The translations under genes and the position numbers were made by a program. Under the pieces are notes generated by a model. The model was given only the letters and a program-made list of their open reading frames with translations. It had not been told where the DNA came from and made no database searches. From Catenulispora pinistramenti (GTDB lineage Bacteria > Actinomycetota > Actinomycetes > Streptomycetales > Catenulisporaceae), in NCBI RefSeq assembly GCF_018274385.1, contig NZ_JAAFYZ010000023.1:1-64000 (forward strand): a stretch of 64,000 bases of DNA. Direction: 5' to 3'. Numbering within the stretch: the first letter of the stretch is position 1; each line of letters opens with the position of its first letter. Positions 40,690 through 50,130 of this stretch are shown here, one piece after another.

Positions 40690-41250
40690 GTTTGCTGGCC
40701 GGGTTGCGGTTGGGGTGTGGGTTGAAAGGCGATTTTTACGGCCTTCGGTCATAGTTGTGCCGGTTCGGGGTTCGGGGTGGTGGGTGTGTTTGTCGGCTGC
40801 CGGTTCGCGCGTTCACGACCCCGCCTCACCTCAGGCCTCTTCAACACCGGCAAGTCAGAGCAAGGACGCAGGCAAGATCAACAGCGCAGGCAAGATCAAG
40901 AGCTGAAGATCAAAAGCTGAAGATCAAGGGCAAGGTCAAGGGCTGTGGTGAAGGGCCGGGCCTCCGGCGGGCCTCGGCAACCTCAGGGAAACTAGCGCGG
41001 TTCCCTCGGGTGGCCGGGTCGGTCTCAGCGGCTGCGGTTTGTGGGGTGGTGCGGTCCGTTCCCCTCGGTCGCGTCGTCAGCCCGGGGGGTACAGCACCGG
41101 TGTCCGGGGGTAAAGTCCGCGCGCGGCGGACATGCAGGTAGGCGGCGGTTTTGTTCAGCGCGAACTTGACCCCCGGCCACCGGCACTGTAGGCGAAGCCC
41201 TGCCGACGCGACCGAGGGGAACGAACCGAAAACCAGCCGGAAGAATGGCA
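40690..41250 (+). repeat. Left arm of a large inverted repeat
   Basis: About 560 bases that recur in inverted orientation at 41655-42225 with scattered substitutions and small indels; for example GCCTTCGGTCATAGTTGTGC at 40741 against its reverse complement near 42150-42170. The arm itself folds: CCCCTCGGTCGCGTCG at about 41060 pairs with CGACGCGACCGAGGGG near 41205, so a ~67-base element is present twice in opposite orientation (41053-41119 and 41161-41227). Confidence 0.8.
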
Positions 41251-41380
41251 AAGCCCGGTGGTTGGGTACCGGCGGCTCGGCGGATTCGGCCGCCGGTCGG
41301 GGTGCTGGCAGCGCGGCGGTCGCAGGGTGCTCATTCTGTGCTGGCGGGTGCGGCCGCAGGTGCGGGCGCGGGCTCGTCTG

Positions 41381-41536
41381 GCCGCCAAGATCGCTGCCGC
41401 CGGATGACAGACGGACCTGGCCGCCGAGATGGCTGCCGCCGGATCACAAACATACCCGGCCGCCGAGATGGCTACCGCCGGATCACAGACATACCTGACC
41501 ACCAAGACGGCTGCCGCCGGATGACAGATAGACCGG
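41381..41536 (+). repeat. 39-bp minisatellite, four copies
   Basis: Four head-to-tail units of 39 bases starting at 41381, 41420, 41459 and 41498, built on GCCGCCGAGATGGCTGCCGC followed by CGGATCACAGACATACCTG, about 80-90% identical to each other. The unit is 13 codons, so frames crossing it give 13-residue repeats, but no start, ribosome site or family supports a protein. It forms the spacer between the inverted arms. Confidence 0.85.
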
Positions 41537-41654
41537 GCCACCCATGCATGCCGCCTACCGCACCCGGACATGTTCCCGACCAACCGACCACCGGCCCGCC
41601 GCCACGCCCTCACCGGCAGCGGCATCAACCAACCGGTGTCCTCGTTCCCTGCGT

Positions 41655-42225
41655 TTTGCATTTCTCCGGCTGGTTTTCGGTTCGTTCCCCTCGGTCGCGT
41701 CGGCAGGGCTTCGCCTACAGTGCCGGTGGCCGGGGGTCAAGTTCGCGCTGAACAAAACCGCAGGTCAAATGGCCAACCGCCGCGCGCGGACTTTACCCCC
41801 GGACACCGGTGCTGTACCCCCCGGGCTGACGACGCGACCGAGGGGAACGGACCGCACCACCTCACCGGCCGCCGCCGCTGAGACTCACCCAGGCACCCGA
41901 GGGAACCGCGCTAGTTTCCCTGAGGTTGCCGAGGCCCGCCGGAGGCCCGGCTCTTCACCACAGCCCTTGACTTTGATCTTGCTTGTGGCTCTTGATCTTG
42001 CTTGTGGCTATTGATCTTGTTCTTGATCTGGCCCTTTGTCCTTGCTCTGACTTGCCGGAGTTGAAGAGGCCTGAGGTGCGGCGGGGTCGTGAACACGGGA
42101 ACCGGCAGCCGACAAACAAACCCACCACCCCGAACCCCGAACCGGCACAACTATGACCGAAGGCCGTAAAAAGCTTTACAACCACAGCCAAACCGCAACC
42201 CGGCCCGCAAACTCCAGCCCCCCTG
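41655..42225 (-). repeat. Right arm of the large inverted repeat
   Basis: Inverted copy of 40690-41250. It ends with CTATGACCGAAGGCCGTAAA and continues to match through CGGGTTGCGGTTT-type sequence on the other strand. It contains the second pair of the ~67-base sub-element (41680-41745 and 41786-41850). A run of TTGATCTTGCTTGTGGCT-like words (41970-42030) mirrors AAGATCAAGAGC words in the left arm. Confidence 0.8.
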
Positions 42226-42340
42226 CAAACTCCACCCCGGCCACCCTCAGTTCCAGAAGCCCGCAGCACCAGCCGGGAACCGATCCCATTCGGCGACCGA
42301 CACGTCGCGAACTACCGGGCAGAGGTTGTCTGATGCGGTA

Positions 42341-43612
42341 CTAGAAAGTGGACAATCCGTTCGGCGTCCCGATCCCAGTCGGTCCGTCGTATCCGACCAC
42401 TGCGTTGCACTGGTAGTCGCCGCCGCAGAGCGTGCTGGGCGCGTTCGAGCCGCCGACGATGTCGTTCAGGCCCGCGTGTGCGGACGGTGCGTAGAGCGCC
42501 GAGGCGTTCGGGAACTTGGCGGGGTTGCCGGCCAGGGCGATCATGCCGGCGATGAACGGTGAGGCGGCGCTGGTGCCGCCGACGATGATCCAGCCGGGCG
42601 CGCCGTAGTCGGTGAGGTACACCGCCGGGCCGGTGTCGGGGTCGGCGTCGGCGGAGACGTCGGCGACCATGCGGCCGGGGCAGTTGGGGTCGGTCTGCCA
42701 GGCGGGTTTGTCGACCCAGGCCGAGCAGCCGCTGCCGGCGCCGTTCCACGCCGTCTCGGACCAGCCGCGGGCATTCGAGGACCTGGTCAGCGAGGTGCCG
42801 CCGACGGAGATGACCGAGGAGAACACAGCCGGCTCATTGGGGATGCCGTAGCCGCGGTCGCCGGAGGAGGCGGTGATCGCGACGCCGGGGTGCGTGTAGT
42901 GGGCCGCGTCGGCGGGCGTGTCGCTGGATTCGGTGGCGCCGTAGCTGTTGGAGACCTCGGTGGCGCCGAGCTTGACCGCGGTGTCCACCGAGGTGCCCAG
43001 GTCGACGGCGCTGGGCTGGTCGGCCTCCACCAGCAGGATCTTGCACTGCGGGCAGGCTGCCGAGACCATGTCCAGGTCCAGGGCGATCTCCACGCCCCAG
43101 TTCTGGTCGGCCGGCAGCGGGGAGGCCGCGCCGCGCTCGTTGACCTTGGTGAAGCAGCGGTCGGCGGTGGTGCAGGCCGGCAGGCCGTAGGTGGAGCGGT
43201 AGACGGTGAGGTCCGCCTCGGCCTGCGGGTCGTCTCCGGCGTCGACGATCGCCACGGTCTGGTTCGCCCCGCCGGTGGTCGGCAGGTTGTAGGCGGAGTG
43301 CAGGTCCGCCGGGCCGAAGCCGGCCGGAGCGGTTGCTGCCGTGGCGGGCCTGCCGGCGGTGCCGGCCGCGCGGCTGATGTGGGCGGGCTCGTGGACGTCG
43401 GTGCGGATCTGGGCGAAGCAGCGGTCGAAGCCGGGTTTCGGTGCGCCGCACACGTCTTTCACGTTGCTCGAAGCCGCCGCGGGGTTGGCGGTGGCCGCGC
43501 CGGCGACGGCGGTGGTGGCATCGGCCGGTGTCACCGCCACCGCGACCGCGCCGGTGGTCAGAATGCCGGCCGCGAGCGTGCTCAATATCCTGCGATTCGT
43601 GAATTGACTCAT
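42341..43612 (-). CDS. Secreted S53-family (sedolisin) peptidase
   Basis: 423 residues from ATG 43612 (GAAGGGAA upstream). Signal peptide, a short pro-region (to ~85), then the S53 catalytic domain. The Glu/Asp pair lies in NWGVEIALDLDMVSAACP, the oxyanion Asp in ITASSGDRGYG and the nucleophile Ser in GGTSAASPFIAG. The C-terminal calcium site is NDIVGGSN...GYDGPTGIGTP. Four to six Cys suggest disulfides. Such enzymes are acid-active endopeptidases. It follows the 664-residue secreted protein by 14 bases, in one operon. The pro-domain is much shorter than the ~180 residues of typical sedolisins. Confidence 0.88.
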   Translation of the reverse strand: MSQFTNRRILSTLAAGILTTGAVAVAVTPADATTAVAGAATANPAAASSNVKDVCGAPKPGFDRCFAQIRTDVHEPAHISRAAGTAGRPATAATAPAGFGPADLHSAYNLPTTGGANQTVAIVDAGDDPQAEADLTVYRSTYGLPACTTADRCFTKVNERGAASPLPADQNWGVEIALDLDMVSAACPQCKILLVEADQPSAVDLGTSVDTAVKLGATEVSNSYGATESSDTPADAAHYTHPGVAITASSGDRGYGIPNEPAVFSSVISVGGTSLTRSSNARGWSETAWNGAGSGCSAWVDKPAWQTDPNCPGRMVADVSADADPDTGPAVYLTDYGAPGWIIVGGTSAASPFIAGMIALAGNPAKFPNASALYAPSAHAGLNDIVGGSNAPSTLCGGDYQCNAVVGYDGPTGIGTPNGLSTF

Positions 43613-43626
43613 CGTTCTGATTCCCT

Positions 43627-45621
43627 TCAGCCGATGGTGTAGGCGTTGGCGACGGTCTGCGTGATGGAACCGCCGAGCGCGTCGGTGGCGGTCACCTTCA
43701 GCCAGGCAGAGCTGCCCTTGGCGCCGTTCTTCCACAGCGCGGCGAAGTGGTTCGGGCCGGCCGGGAGCACCGAAACCGGGGTCCAGGTCTCGCCTTTGTC
43801 GTAGGACACGGACACCGTGGCGCCGGTCACGGCGGCGTTCGCGCCGGCCGTGCCGTAGGACTGGTGGCCGACGGTCAGCAGGAGCGCCGCCACGGGGCCG
43901 TGGCTGGTGTTGGAGTCGTCCGTGGCCATCTGGTAGTTCAGGTTGAGCACCGGCAGGATCGAGCACGGCGTGGTGCTGTCGGCCCGGGCGTAGCAGATGT
44001 TGTCGACCGGGAAGGTCCACGCCGGGTCCGGCGTCGGGGTGTAGGGCACGGTGATGTCGGTGTGCGTCGCGGTGGACTGGGCGAGTGGGAACTGGCTGAG
44101 GTCCTGGTCGTACACCAGGCGGTAGGTGCCGGGTCGCTGGGACTGGCCGGTGATCTCGGTCCAGGGGGAGCCGTCCTGCGAGGAGATCTGGACCCCGTCG
44201 CGGTAGACGGTGAAGTGGCTGTTCTCCGGGCCGATCGGCTCGCCGACGGTGTCCGGGTTGCCGTCCTGAAGCATGTCCAGTCCCAGGTCCACGGTGCTGC
44301 CGTCGGTGCAGGAACGGCACGGGGCGTCACCCTGGTAGCGGCCGGCCTGCGGGGTCAGGGGGCCGTGGCCCCAGGTCCGCCAGGACTCGGTCGGACCGGT
44401 GTAGGCCGGGTTGAACGTCTGCAGATCGATCATGGGCGGTTCGATGCCGGCGGACGGCGCGTCGGGGATGACGTCACGGGCGTACTCCGCGCCGCTGGCC
44501 GGCGGGCCGTAGTAGGTCGTCAGGGTTCCCGGGACCGTGATGGGATAGATGTGGGAGACTCCTGTGCCCTTTGGGAAAACCGATCCGGTCACGTACGCGC
44601 CCTTGTGGGATGTGAAGCCGGGGTCGTTGTCGAACGCGTTGTGGATCGTGGCGAGTTTCGAGGCGTCGATCTGGTAGCTCTGATTCGCGGCTATGTGGTC
44701 GGACGCCGGGAATATCACGTCGTAGAGGTAGGGGTCCGCGGTCCCGGCCGGGCTGGAGGCTCCCCAGCCCAGCACTTGGTAGGTGAAGGTGCCTGTCTGC
44801 GCCGGCGCGGTCGCGGTGGTGTAGGTGGGCCCGTCCGCCGGGGATATCAGGACGCTGGTCTGCCCGTCGAGGTCGGTGCGGTTGTCCAGCAGTATTCCGC
44901 TGTCGTGCACCGCCGGGCGCGGCGTCGTGGCCGTCACCTGGGAGGTCGCGGCGCGCTCGTCGGCGGTCACGGTGGTCAGGCCGGTTCCGGCGACGGTGAT
45001 GTCGAGCTGGACCACCTGGCGCAGCGTGGGGATGTTCGTCGTCGGGTCGGTCTGGGTGAACAGTGTGGTGGCCGAGTAGTGGCCGGTCGGCACCGCGACC
45101 CGTGCCACGCCGTTGGTCAGCGGGACTGGGTTGTTCCACCGGCTGGAGTCGTCGACGTTGGTGAGGAAGGTGAAGCCGTTGGCGGGGTCGCCGTCCATGC
45201 CTGTGCCGTTGATCTGCACGATGCCCATGGGGAAGTGCGGGATCACCGCGGGCTTGCTTGGCGCACTCAGTGCCGGGATCTCGTATTGCGATGCCGCGAA
45301 CTGGGCCGGCGCGGCCAGGACGGACTCGGGGATGACGTAGGAATGCTGCGCGTTCGGGGTGTAGCGGACGGCGGGGACGTTGCTGCCGTCGGGGGCCATC
45401 ACCGCGACGCTTGAGACCTGGCCGGAGCCGGTGATGAGCACCCGGTCACCGTTCGGCAGGGTGCTGATTTGCGGCGCGGCGGCGGCGAGCGGCCGGGCCG
45501 CAGACGCGGCGGCTCTCGGGGCGAGCGGTGATGCGGCGGCCGTGGCGGCGCCGTCCACGGCGACCACGGCCATTGCGATGGCCGCCGAAAGGGTTGAGAC
45601 ACGGCGGGTGCGGGCCAGCAC
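43627..45621 (-). CDS. Large secreted beta-rich protein, operon partner of the S53 peptidase
   Basis: 664 residues from GTG 45621, chosen for GGAGGAAACGCTT immediately upstream and a signal peptide (TLSAAIAMAVVAVDGAATAAAS). The body is beta-rich with no catalytic motif I can name: NGDRVLITGSGQVSSVAV, PVPLTNGVARVAVPTGHYSATTLF, TYRLVYDQDLSQFPLAQST. The C-terminus (VSVSYDKGETWTPV...AWLKVTATDALGGSITQTVANAY) is an Ig-like module often found after subtilisin-type peptidases in streptomycetes. I infer that it is the substrate-binding or folding partner of the downstream peptidase, split into its own gene. Confidence 0.7.
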   Translation of the reverse strand: MLARTRRVSTLSAAIAMAVVAVDGAATAAASPLAPRAAASAARPLAAAAPQISTLPNGDRVLITGSGQVSSVAVMAPDGSNVPAVRYTPNAQHSYVIPESVLAAPAQFAASQYEIPALSAPSKPAVIPHFPMGIVQINGTGMDGDPANGFTFLTNVDDSSRWNNPVPLTNGVARVAVPTGHYSATTLFTQTDPTTNIPTLRQVVQLDITVAGTGLTTVTADERAATSQVTATTPRPAVHDSGILLDNRTDLDGQTSVLISPADGPTYTTATAPAQTGTFTYQVLGWGASSPAGTADPYLYDVIFPASDHIAANQSYQIDASKLATIHNAFDNDPGFTSHKGAYVTGSVFPKGTGVSHIYPITVPGTLTTYYGPPASGAEYARDVIPDAPSAGIEPPMIDLQTFNPAYTGPTESWRTWGHGPLTPQAGRYQGDAPCRSCTDGSTVDLGLDMLQDGNPDTVGEPIGPENSHFTVYRDGVQISSQDGSPWTEITGQSQRPGTYRLVYDQDLSQFPLAQSTATHTDITVPYTPTPDPAWTFPVDNICYARADSTTPCSILPVLNLNYQMATDDSNTSHGPVAALLLTVGHQSYGTAGANAAVTGATVSVSYDKGETWTPVSVLPAGPNHFAALWKNGAKGSSAWLKVTATDALGGSITQTVANAYTIG

Positions 45622-45859
45622 AAGCGTTTCCTCCAGATCATCGTCATGGCTCCGGGATGTGGGACGCGGGACGTGCGGGTCGGAGCTATGGCTGCCATGA
45701 ACTAGAGATGCAGTGGGGGAGGGGGTAGGTCTCGCAGGGCGACATGCGGCGGGACCATCTGACCCGCCCCGTTCGGATTCACCGACTCGCAGCCTGCCGA
45801 TTCGCCCCGCAAGGTGGGACTTGGACCATGCCCGCGCGCGAGACCAGGAGGACCGGACG

Positions 45860-47041
45860 ATGGCCACGGGCACTCCTGCCGCTCCGCCTTCAGCTCCTGA
45901 ATCACTCCTGCGCAGGATGACCCCTCGCGACCGTGACGAGCAGCATCGCGCGGCCACCTCGCTGGAACTGTTCTTCGACCTGTGCTTCGTCGTCGCCGTG
46001 TCCCAGGCCTCGGCGCAGCTGGCGGCGGCGCTCGGCCACGGCGAGGTGAAGAAGGCCGTCTTCGGCTACCTGATGGCGTTCTTCGCCATCTGGTGGGCCT
46101 GGATGAACTTCACCTGGTTCGCCTCTGCCTTCGACACCGACGACGTCCTCTACCGGGTCACCACGCTTGTCCAGATCGCCGGCGTCCTCATTTTCGCGGC
46201 CGGCATCCCGCGGCTGTTCGACAACCACGACCTCGGTATGCCGATCCTGGGCTATGTCGTCATGCGCCTGGCGATGGTCACCCAGTGGCTGCGTGCGGCG
46301 CACGGCTGTACCGGCCCGCTGCGTACCATGGCGCTCCGCTACGCCGGGGGCATCGCCGCGATCCAGGTCGGCTGGGTCCTGATGCTCCTGCTGCCGGACT
46401 CCTCACACGCCTACGTGATGCCGCTCGGCGTCGTCGCCGAGCTCTCCGTCCCCGCCTTCGCCGAACGCGGTGCGAGCAGCCCCTGGCACCCGCACCACAT
46501 CGCCGAACGCTACGGACTGTTCACCCTCATCGTCCTCGGCGAGTCGGTCGCCGCCGCCACCGTCGCCTTCCAGTCCGCCTCCGACGAGCACGACGCCATG
46601 AGCACCCTGATCCCGATCGCGGTCGGCGGGATCCTGCTGTGTTTCACCGCCTGGTGGGTCTACTTCGCGCGCTCGGTCCACAACCACCTGCGCTCCAACC
46701 GGCAGGCGTTCCTGTGGGGTTACGGCCACTACGCCGTCTTCGGCTCGGCGGCGGCGATCGGCGGCGGACTCGAAGTAGCCGTCGAGCACGCAGTCGGGCA
46801 GGCGCACATCTCCGCGGCGGCGGCCACCGCGTGCGTCACCGTCCCGGCGGCGATCTACTTCTTCACCGTGTGGTTCATCCACATCCGGCATACCAAGCAC
46901 GGGGCGTCGCAATGGGTGCTGCCGGTCTGCTCGGCGGCGGTGCTGGCCTGCACCCTGTTCGGCGAATCGGGAGTGCTCGCGGCAGGGATCGTCTCGGCGG
47001 CCGCGCTGGCGGTCGGACTGTGGCTGGCGGCACGGGGATAG
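45860..47041 (+). CDS. LtrA-family (low temperature requirement) membrane protein
   Basis: 393 residues from ATG 45860, about ten membrane helices. Family signatures: ATSLELFFDLCFVVAVSQASAQLA near residue 35 and HIAERYGLFTLIVLGESVAAATVAF near 215. LtrA proteins are widespread in actinobacteria; no reaction is established. Divergent from the peptidase operon across ~240 bases. Confidence 0.88.
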   Translation: MATGTPAAPPSAPESLLRRMTPRDRDEQHRAATSLELFFDLCFVVAVSQASAQLAAALGHGEVKKAVFGYLMAFFAIWWAWMNFTWFASAFDTDDVLYRVTTLVQIAGVLIFAAGIPRLFDNHDLGMPILGYVVMRLAMVTQWLRAAHGCTGPLRTMALRYAGGIAAIQVGWVLMLLLPDSSHAYVMPLGVVAELSVPAFAERGASSPWHPHHIAERYGLFTLIVLGESVAAATVAFQSASDEHDAMSTLIPIAVGGILLCFTAWWVYFARSVHNHLRSNRQAFLWGYGHYAVFGSAAAIGGGLEVAVEHAVGQAHISAAAATACVTVPAAIYFFTVWFIHIRHTKHGASQWVLPVCSAAVLACTLFGESGVLAAGIVSAAALAVGLWLAARG

Positions 47042-47101
47042 CGGGAGGGACCCTGACCCCGAGTCGGGGTTGCCATCGGCGAGGTCCTATCCGGCCTGGA
47101 T

Positions 47102-48466
47102 TCAGGCTTGCCGGCCGAGTAGTTGGCGTCCGGTGTGCTCGGCGGCTTGGACGGCCTCGTGGGGAAGGGATTTCAGGTACCACTCGCTGCGGGCGGTGTC
47201 GTAGGCGGTGCGCAGCGCGGCGAGTTCGGCGGTGAGGGCGGCTCGTGCGGTGTGGAGCGCGGGGTTCGGGGTTTCGGTTTCGGCTTCGGCCGGAGCGCGG
47301 TCCAGGACGGTGTGGGCGTGGTCGACCCGCTCCAGTGCGGCCTCGACGCCGTCGACGACTCGGCGGTTGGTGATGATCATGGCGGCGGCCAGGCCGATCA
47401 CGCTGCCCGCGACCGTGTCGATGAGGCGGCTGGTCACCATGGGGCGGGCCGAGGTCCAGTGCATGAACTCGCTCATCGACAGGGCCAGCGGCGTCACGAA
47501 CGTCACGGCGAGGGCGTAGTTGCGGGCGATCAGGCATTCGGCGGCGAACATCAGCACCGGCATCCCGATCGCGAGCGGCCACAGGTGGCCGCCGCCGGCC
47601 ACGACGAAGACCGCGGTGAGTGCGACGCCGGCCACCGTGCCCATGCACCGCTGGATCGATCGTTGATACACCATGCCGACGGTGGGTCCCTGCAGCACGG
47701 CGGCGGCGGCGATCATCGCCCAGTACGGCCGGTCCACGCCGAGGGTCAGGCACACCAGGCCTGCCAGCGTCGCACCGACGCCGACGCGGAGCGCGCCGGG
47801 GAGGTGTGGCCGGACGTGTGGACGGCGAGCCGGGCTGGCCGTTCGTCCCGGGGCGGGCGTCTGCGCCGTGCCGGCTCCACGGACTGTGCCGGCTCCACGG
47901 GCTGCGCGGGCTTCAAGTGCGGCAGCGGGCCCGGGTACGGCAGGCCCGAAGAACGACAGCGCGACTGCCCACAGCCCGCCGAGCACCCCGACAGCTACGT
48001 GCCCGGGTATCTCGTGCAGCTGTTGCGGGGTGAAGGCGAGGGCCGCGGAGCTGAACGTGATGATGATGCCGCCCGGCGGCGTGGCCCCGAGCACGTCGCA
48101 TGCCAGCTTCGCCGACAGCGCGATGGCTCCCACGGCCAGGACGCGTCCCGCGGTCGGCGTGTGCAGCGACGCGGCGAGCAGGGCCATTGCGCCGGCTGCC
48201 TGCAGCGCGATCGCGGCGCCCGCGGTCGTTCCCATCCGCAGGCGCCGCGGCTTCTGTTGCGCGTACAGGATGGCCAGTGCGCCGGAGATGGCGAAGGCGG
48301 CGAGGTCGGGACGTCCCAGTACGAGAACCAGCGCGGCGGGGGCGCCGACGGCGAGCGCCGCGCGCAGCGCCGTGAAGACGGTCGCGCTGCCGTGGACACG
48401 GCGGACGTGCAGGCTGTCGCGAAGCGCGGGCAGCGGGCGGCGGTGGCTAGGGTACAAGGAGGTCAC
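47102..48466 (-). CDS. FUSC-family membrane protein (aromatic acid exporter-like)
   Basis: 454 residues. Two blocks of five to six membrane helices (residues 30-165 and 225-370) separated by an Ala/Pro/Arg linker, then a soluble helical tail (VEAALERVDHAHTVL..., LTAELAALRTAYDTARSEWYLKSLP). This is the FUSC/YccS layout, linked to export of aromatic acids and other toxic organics. Divergent from a MarR regulator with a shared palindrome, the classic regulated-efflux arrangement. Confidence 0.82.
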   Translation of the reverse strand: MTSLYPSHRRPLPALRDSLHVRRVHGSATVFTALRAALAVGAPAALVLVLGRPDLAAFAISGALAILYAQQKPRRLRMGTTAGAAIALQAAGAMALLAASLHTPTAGRVLAVGAIALSAKLACDVLGATPPGGIIITFSSAALAFTPQQLHEIPGHVAVGVLGGLWAVALSFFGPAVPGPAAALEARAARGAGTVRGAGTAQTPAPGRTASPARRPHVRPHLPGALRVGVGATLAGLVCLTLGVDRPYWAMIAAAAVLQGPTVGMVYQRSIQRCMGTVAGVALTAVFVVAGGGHLWPLAIGMPVLMFAAECLIARNYALAVTFVTPLALSMSEFMHWTSARPMVTSRLIDTVAGSVIGLAAAMIITNRRVVDGVEAALERVDHAHTVLDRAPAEAETETPNPALHTARAALTAELAALRTAYDTARSEWYLKSLPHEAVQAAEHTGRQLLGRQA

Positions 48467-48485
48467 CCCAGAAGCTTAGCAAGTG

Positions 48486-48499
48486 TTTTACCTGTAAAA
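48486..48499. promoter_or_regulatory. TTTTAC-CT-GTAAAA operator between FUSC and MarR genes
   Basis: A perfect inverted repeat with 6-bp arms and a 2-bp centre, AT-rich in otherwise GC-rich DNA. It lies 19 bases from the FUSC start and 25 from the MarR start, so both promoters must overlap it. Size and placement fit a MarR dimer site. Confidence 0.65.
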
Positions 48500-48524
48500 T
48501 AATCCGTGGAAAGTGAGACCCGCC

Positions 48525-49031
48525 ATGCCCGAGGACATCGTCTCCTCCGTCATCAGGCAGTGGGCCGAGGTCCTGCCGGGCCTCGACCTGGAACCCATGG
48601 AGATCGTCGGCCGCCTCTACCGCTGCGCGAACCTCCTGCACCTGTCCGCCGACGCACCCCTCGCCACCTCCGGCCTGACCCGCCCCGAGTACGACGTCCT
48701 GTCGGCCCTGCTCCGCGTCGGCGCGGACGTCACCCCCAGCCGCCTGGCCCGCGAGACGTTCGCCTCCGGCGCCGCCGTCACCAAGCGCATCCGTGCCCTG
48801 GAGGCCCGCGGCCTGGTCGCGCGTACTGTGGACGACCACGACCGCCGCGTCGCCCGGCTGTCACTCACCGAGGCCGGCCGCGGACTGGTGGAACAGGTGA
48901 CGCCGCGCCAGATCGAGTACGAACGCACGATCCTGGCCGACCTGGGTCCCGACGAACGGGCCGAGTTGTCGCGGCTGTTGTCGCACCTGCTGATCACGCT
49001 GGAAGGCCGATTCGGCGGGCTCGCGCGATAG
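48525..49031 (+). CDS. MarR-family transcriptional regulator
   Basis: 168 residues from ATG 48525 (GTG 48513 possible). Winged helix-turn-helix: GLTRPEYDVLSALLRVGADVTPSRLARETFASGAAVTKRIRALEARGLVAR, wing DDHDRRVARLSLTEAGRGLVE, flanked by dimerisation helices. Likely represses itself and the FUSC exporter through the palindrome at 48486 and releases on binding an aromatic ligand. Confidence 0.9.
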   Translation: MPEDIVSSVIRQWAEVLPGLDLEPMEIVGRLYRCANLLHLSADAPLATSGLTRPEYDVLSALLRVGADVTPSRLARETFASGAAVTKRIRALEARGLVARTVDDHDRRVARLSLTEAGRGLVEQVTPRQIEYERTILADLGPDERAELSRLLSHLLITLEGRFGGLAR

Positions 49032-49045
49032 CCGCGCCCCTCGTG

Positions 49046-49981
49046 CTACCGGCCGCGCCCGAGCAGTTCGCTCACCTCGCCGGCGAGGGCGACCGAGGCC
49101 TCGATCTCGACTCGGCGGATCGACACGCTCTCCACGAGGAAGCCGAACGGCATGCCGAGCTTGCGGCAGAAGGCGACCAGGTCACGGGCGTTGGCCAAGC
49201 AGTGCTCGTACGACTCGGCCAGGGTGTCCTCGGCGTGCAGCAGCGAGTTCGTGATCCAGCGTGGCACGTCGACTCCGAGCCATTTGAGGAACGTCAGCGT
49301 CTTCACCGAGCCGCACACCGAGAGCGTGAACAGGACGGGCTTGGGGGCGAGCTGCCGGTCGCGGCAGGCGTAGTAGTAGTCGGAGACCATGCTCTTCACC
49401 GCGTCGGCGTTGTAGATGACCTGCGAGATGAAGAACGTGCATCCCGCTTCCTGCTTGGCCAGCAACCGCAGGTGCTCCTCGGGCCGCTCGGTGATGGCGA
49501 CGCCGCCGAGCAGCAGGTCCGGGCGGACGTCGCGGCGCAGGGCCTGTGCCTCGGGCAGGCGGGTCCGAACCGCCTTGTCCTTCGAGGCCGCACCGACGAA
49601 GACGCCGAGCACGCGGTCCGTGTCGGCCGTCTGCAGCCAAGTCCGCAGCTCCGCCTGGGGGTACTTGCCGACGCACCGGTAGATGACCGCGGGGCGGTTC
49701 CACTCGCCGAGGTATTCCGCGTGGTAGACGGCGGGGTCCATGGTCGGCAGGTACGGAAACGGCCGCTCCGCGGGATTGCGGTCGCTCTCGTCGTCGATGT
49801 CGTAGAGCGCCAGACCATCCACGTCGAGGAAGTCCAACCGCGCCAACGTGGCCGCGGTGATCTCCCGGACCCGCTCGGGAGCGGTGCTCAGACGCGGCGG
49901 AGTGATGCCGAACAGCAGGATGCCGCTTTCGGCGTCGTTCACGAGCGTCGGCAGAGCCGTGTTGTCTCTGTCGTCCACCAT
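49046..49981 (-). CDS. Methylenetetrahydrofolate reductase-like protein
   Basis: 311 residues. It reads as a distant MTHFR TIM barrel: GILLFGITPPRL at the start, LDFLDVDGLALYDIDDESDRN, NRPAVIYRCVGKY, LLLGGVAITERPEEHLRLLAKQEAGCTFFISQVIYN (the Gln region used for folate and FAD in MetF), and MPFGFLVESVSIRR. It is convergent with the MarR gene, and its role need not be standard one-carbon metabolism because a housekeeping metF is expected elsewhere. Confidence 0.75.
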   Translation of the reverse strand: MVDDRDNTALPTLVNDAESGILLFGITPPRLSTAPERVREITAATLARLDFLDVDGLALYDIDDESDRNPAERPFPYLPTMDPAVYHAEYLGEWNRPAVIYRCVGKYPQAELRTWLQTADTDRVLGVFVGAASKDKAVRTRLPEAQALRRDVRPDLLLGGVAITERPEEHLRLLAKQEAGCTFFISQVIYNADAVKSMVSDYYYACRDRQLAPKPVLFTLSVCGSVKTLTFLKWLGVDVPRWITNSLLHAEDTLAESYEHCLANARDLVAFCRKLGMPFGFLVESVSIRRVEIEASVALAGEVSELLGRGR

Positions 49982-50130
49982 GTCGCGGAAGCTACCAGCT
50001 CATTCGCCAGGCGGCAGGCGAACGTCACTCTGTGAGATCGGATACGGCCACTCTCCCCGGAGGGAGCTGTGATGATCATGCGCTGGGCGCGCTGGCCATA
50101 CCGCCGCCGGGGCGAGAGGCGGACCGGGGC

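Noticed and set aside
41381-41536. CRISPR-like regular repeats
   Set aside because: The 39-bp units are directly adjacent with no unique spacers, and no cas genes are present. It is a minisatellite.
40910-42014. Two similar proteins (FRLVFGSFPSVASAG...) on opposite strands as a duplicated gene
   Set aside because: They are the same repeat read from both inverted arms, with no ribosome site, low-complexity composition and no family; the DNA-level inverted repeat explains them.
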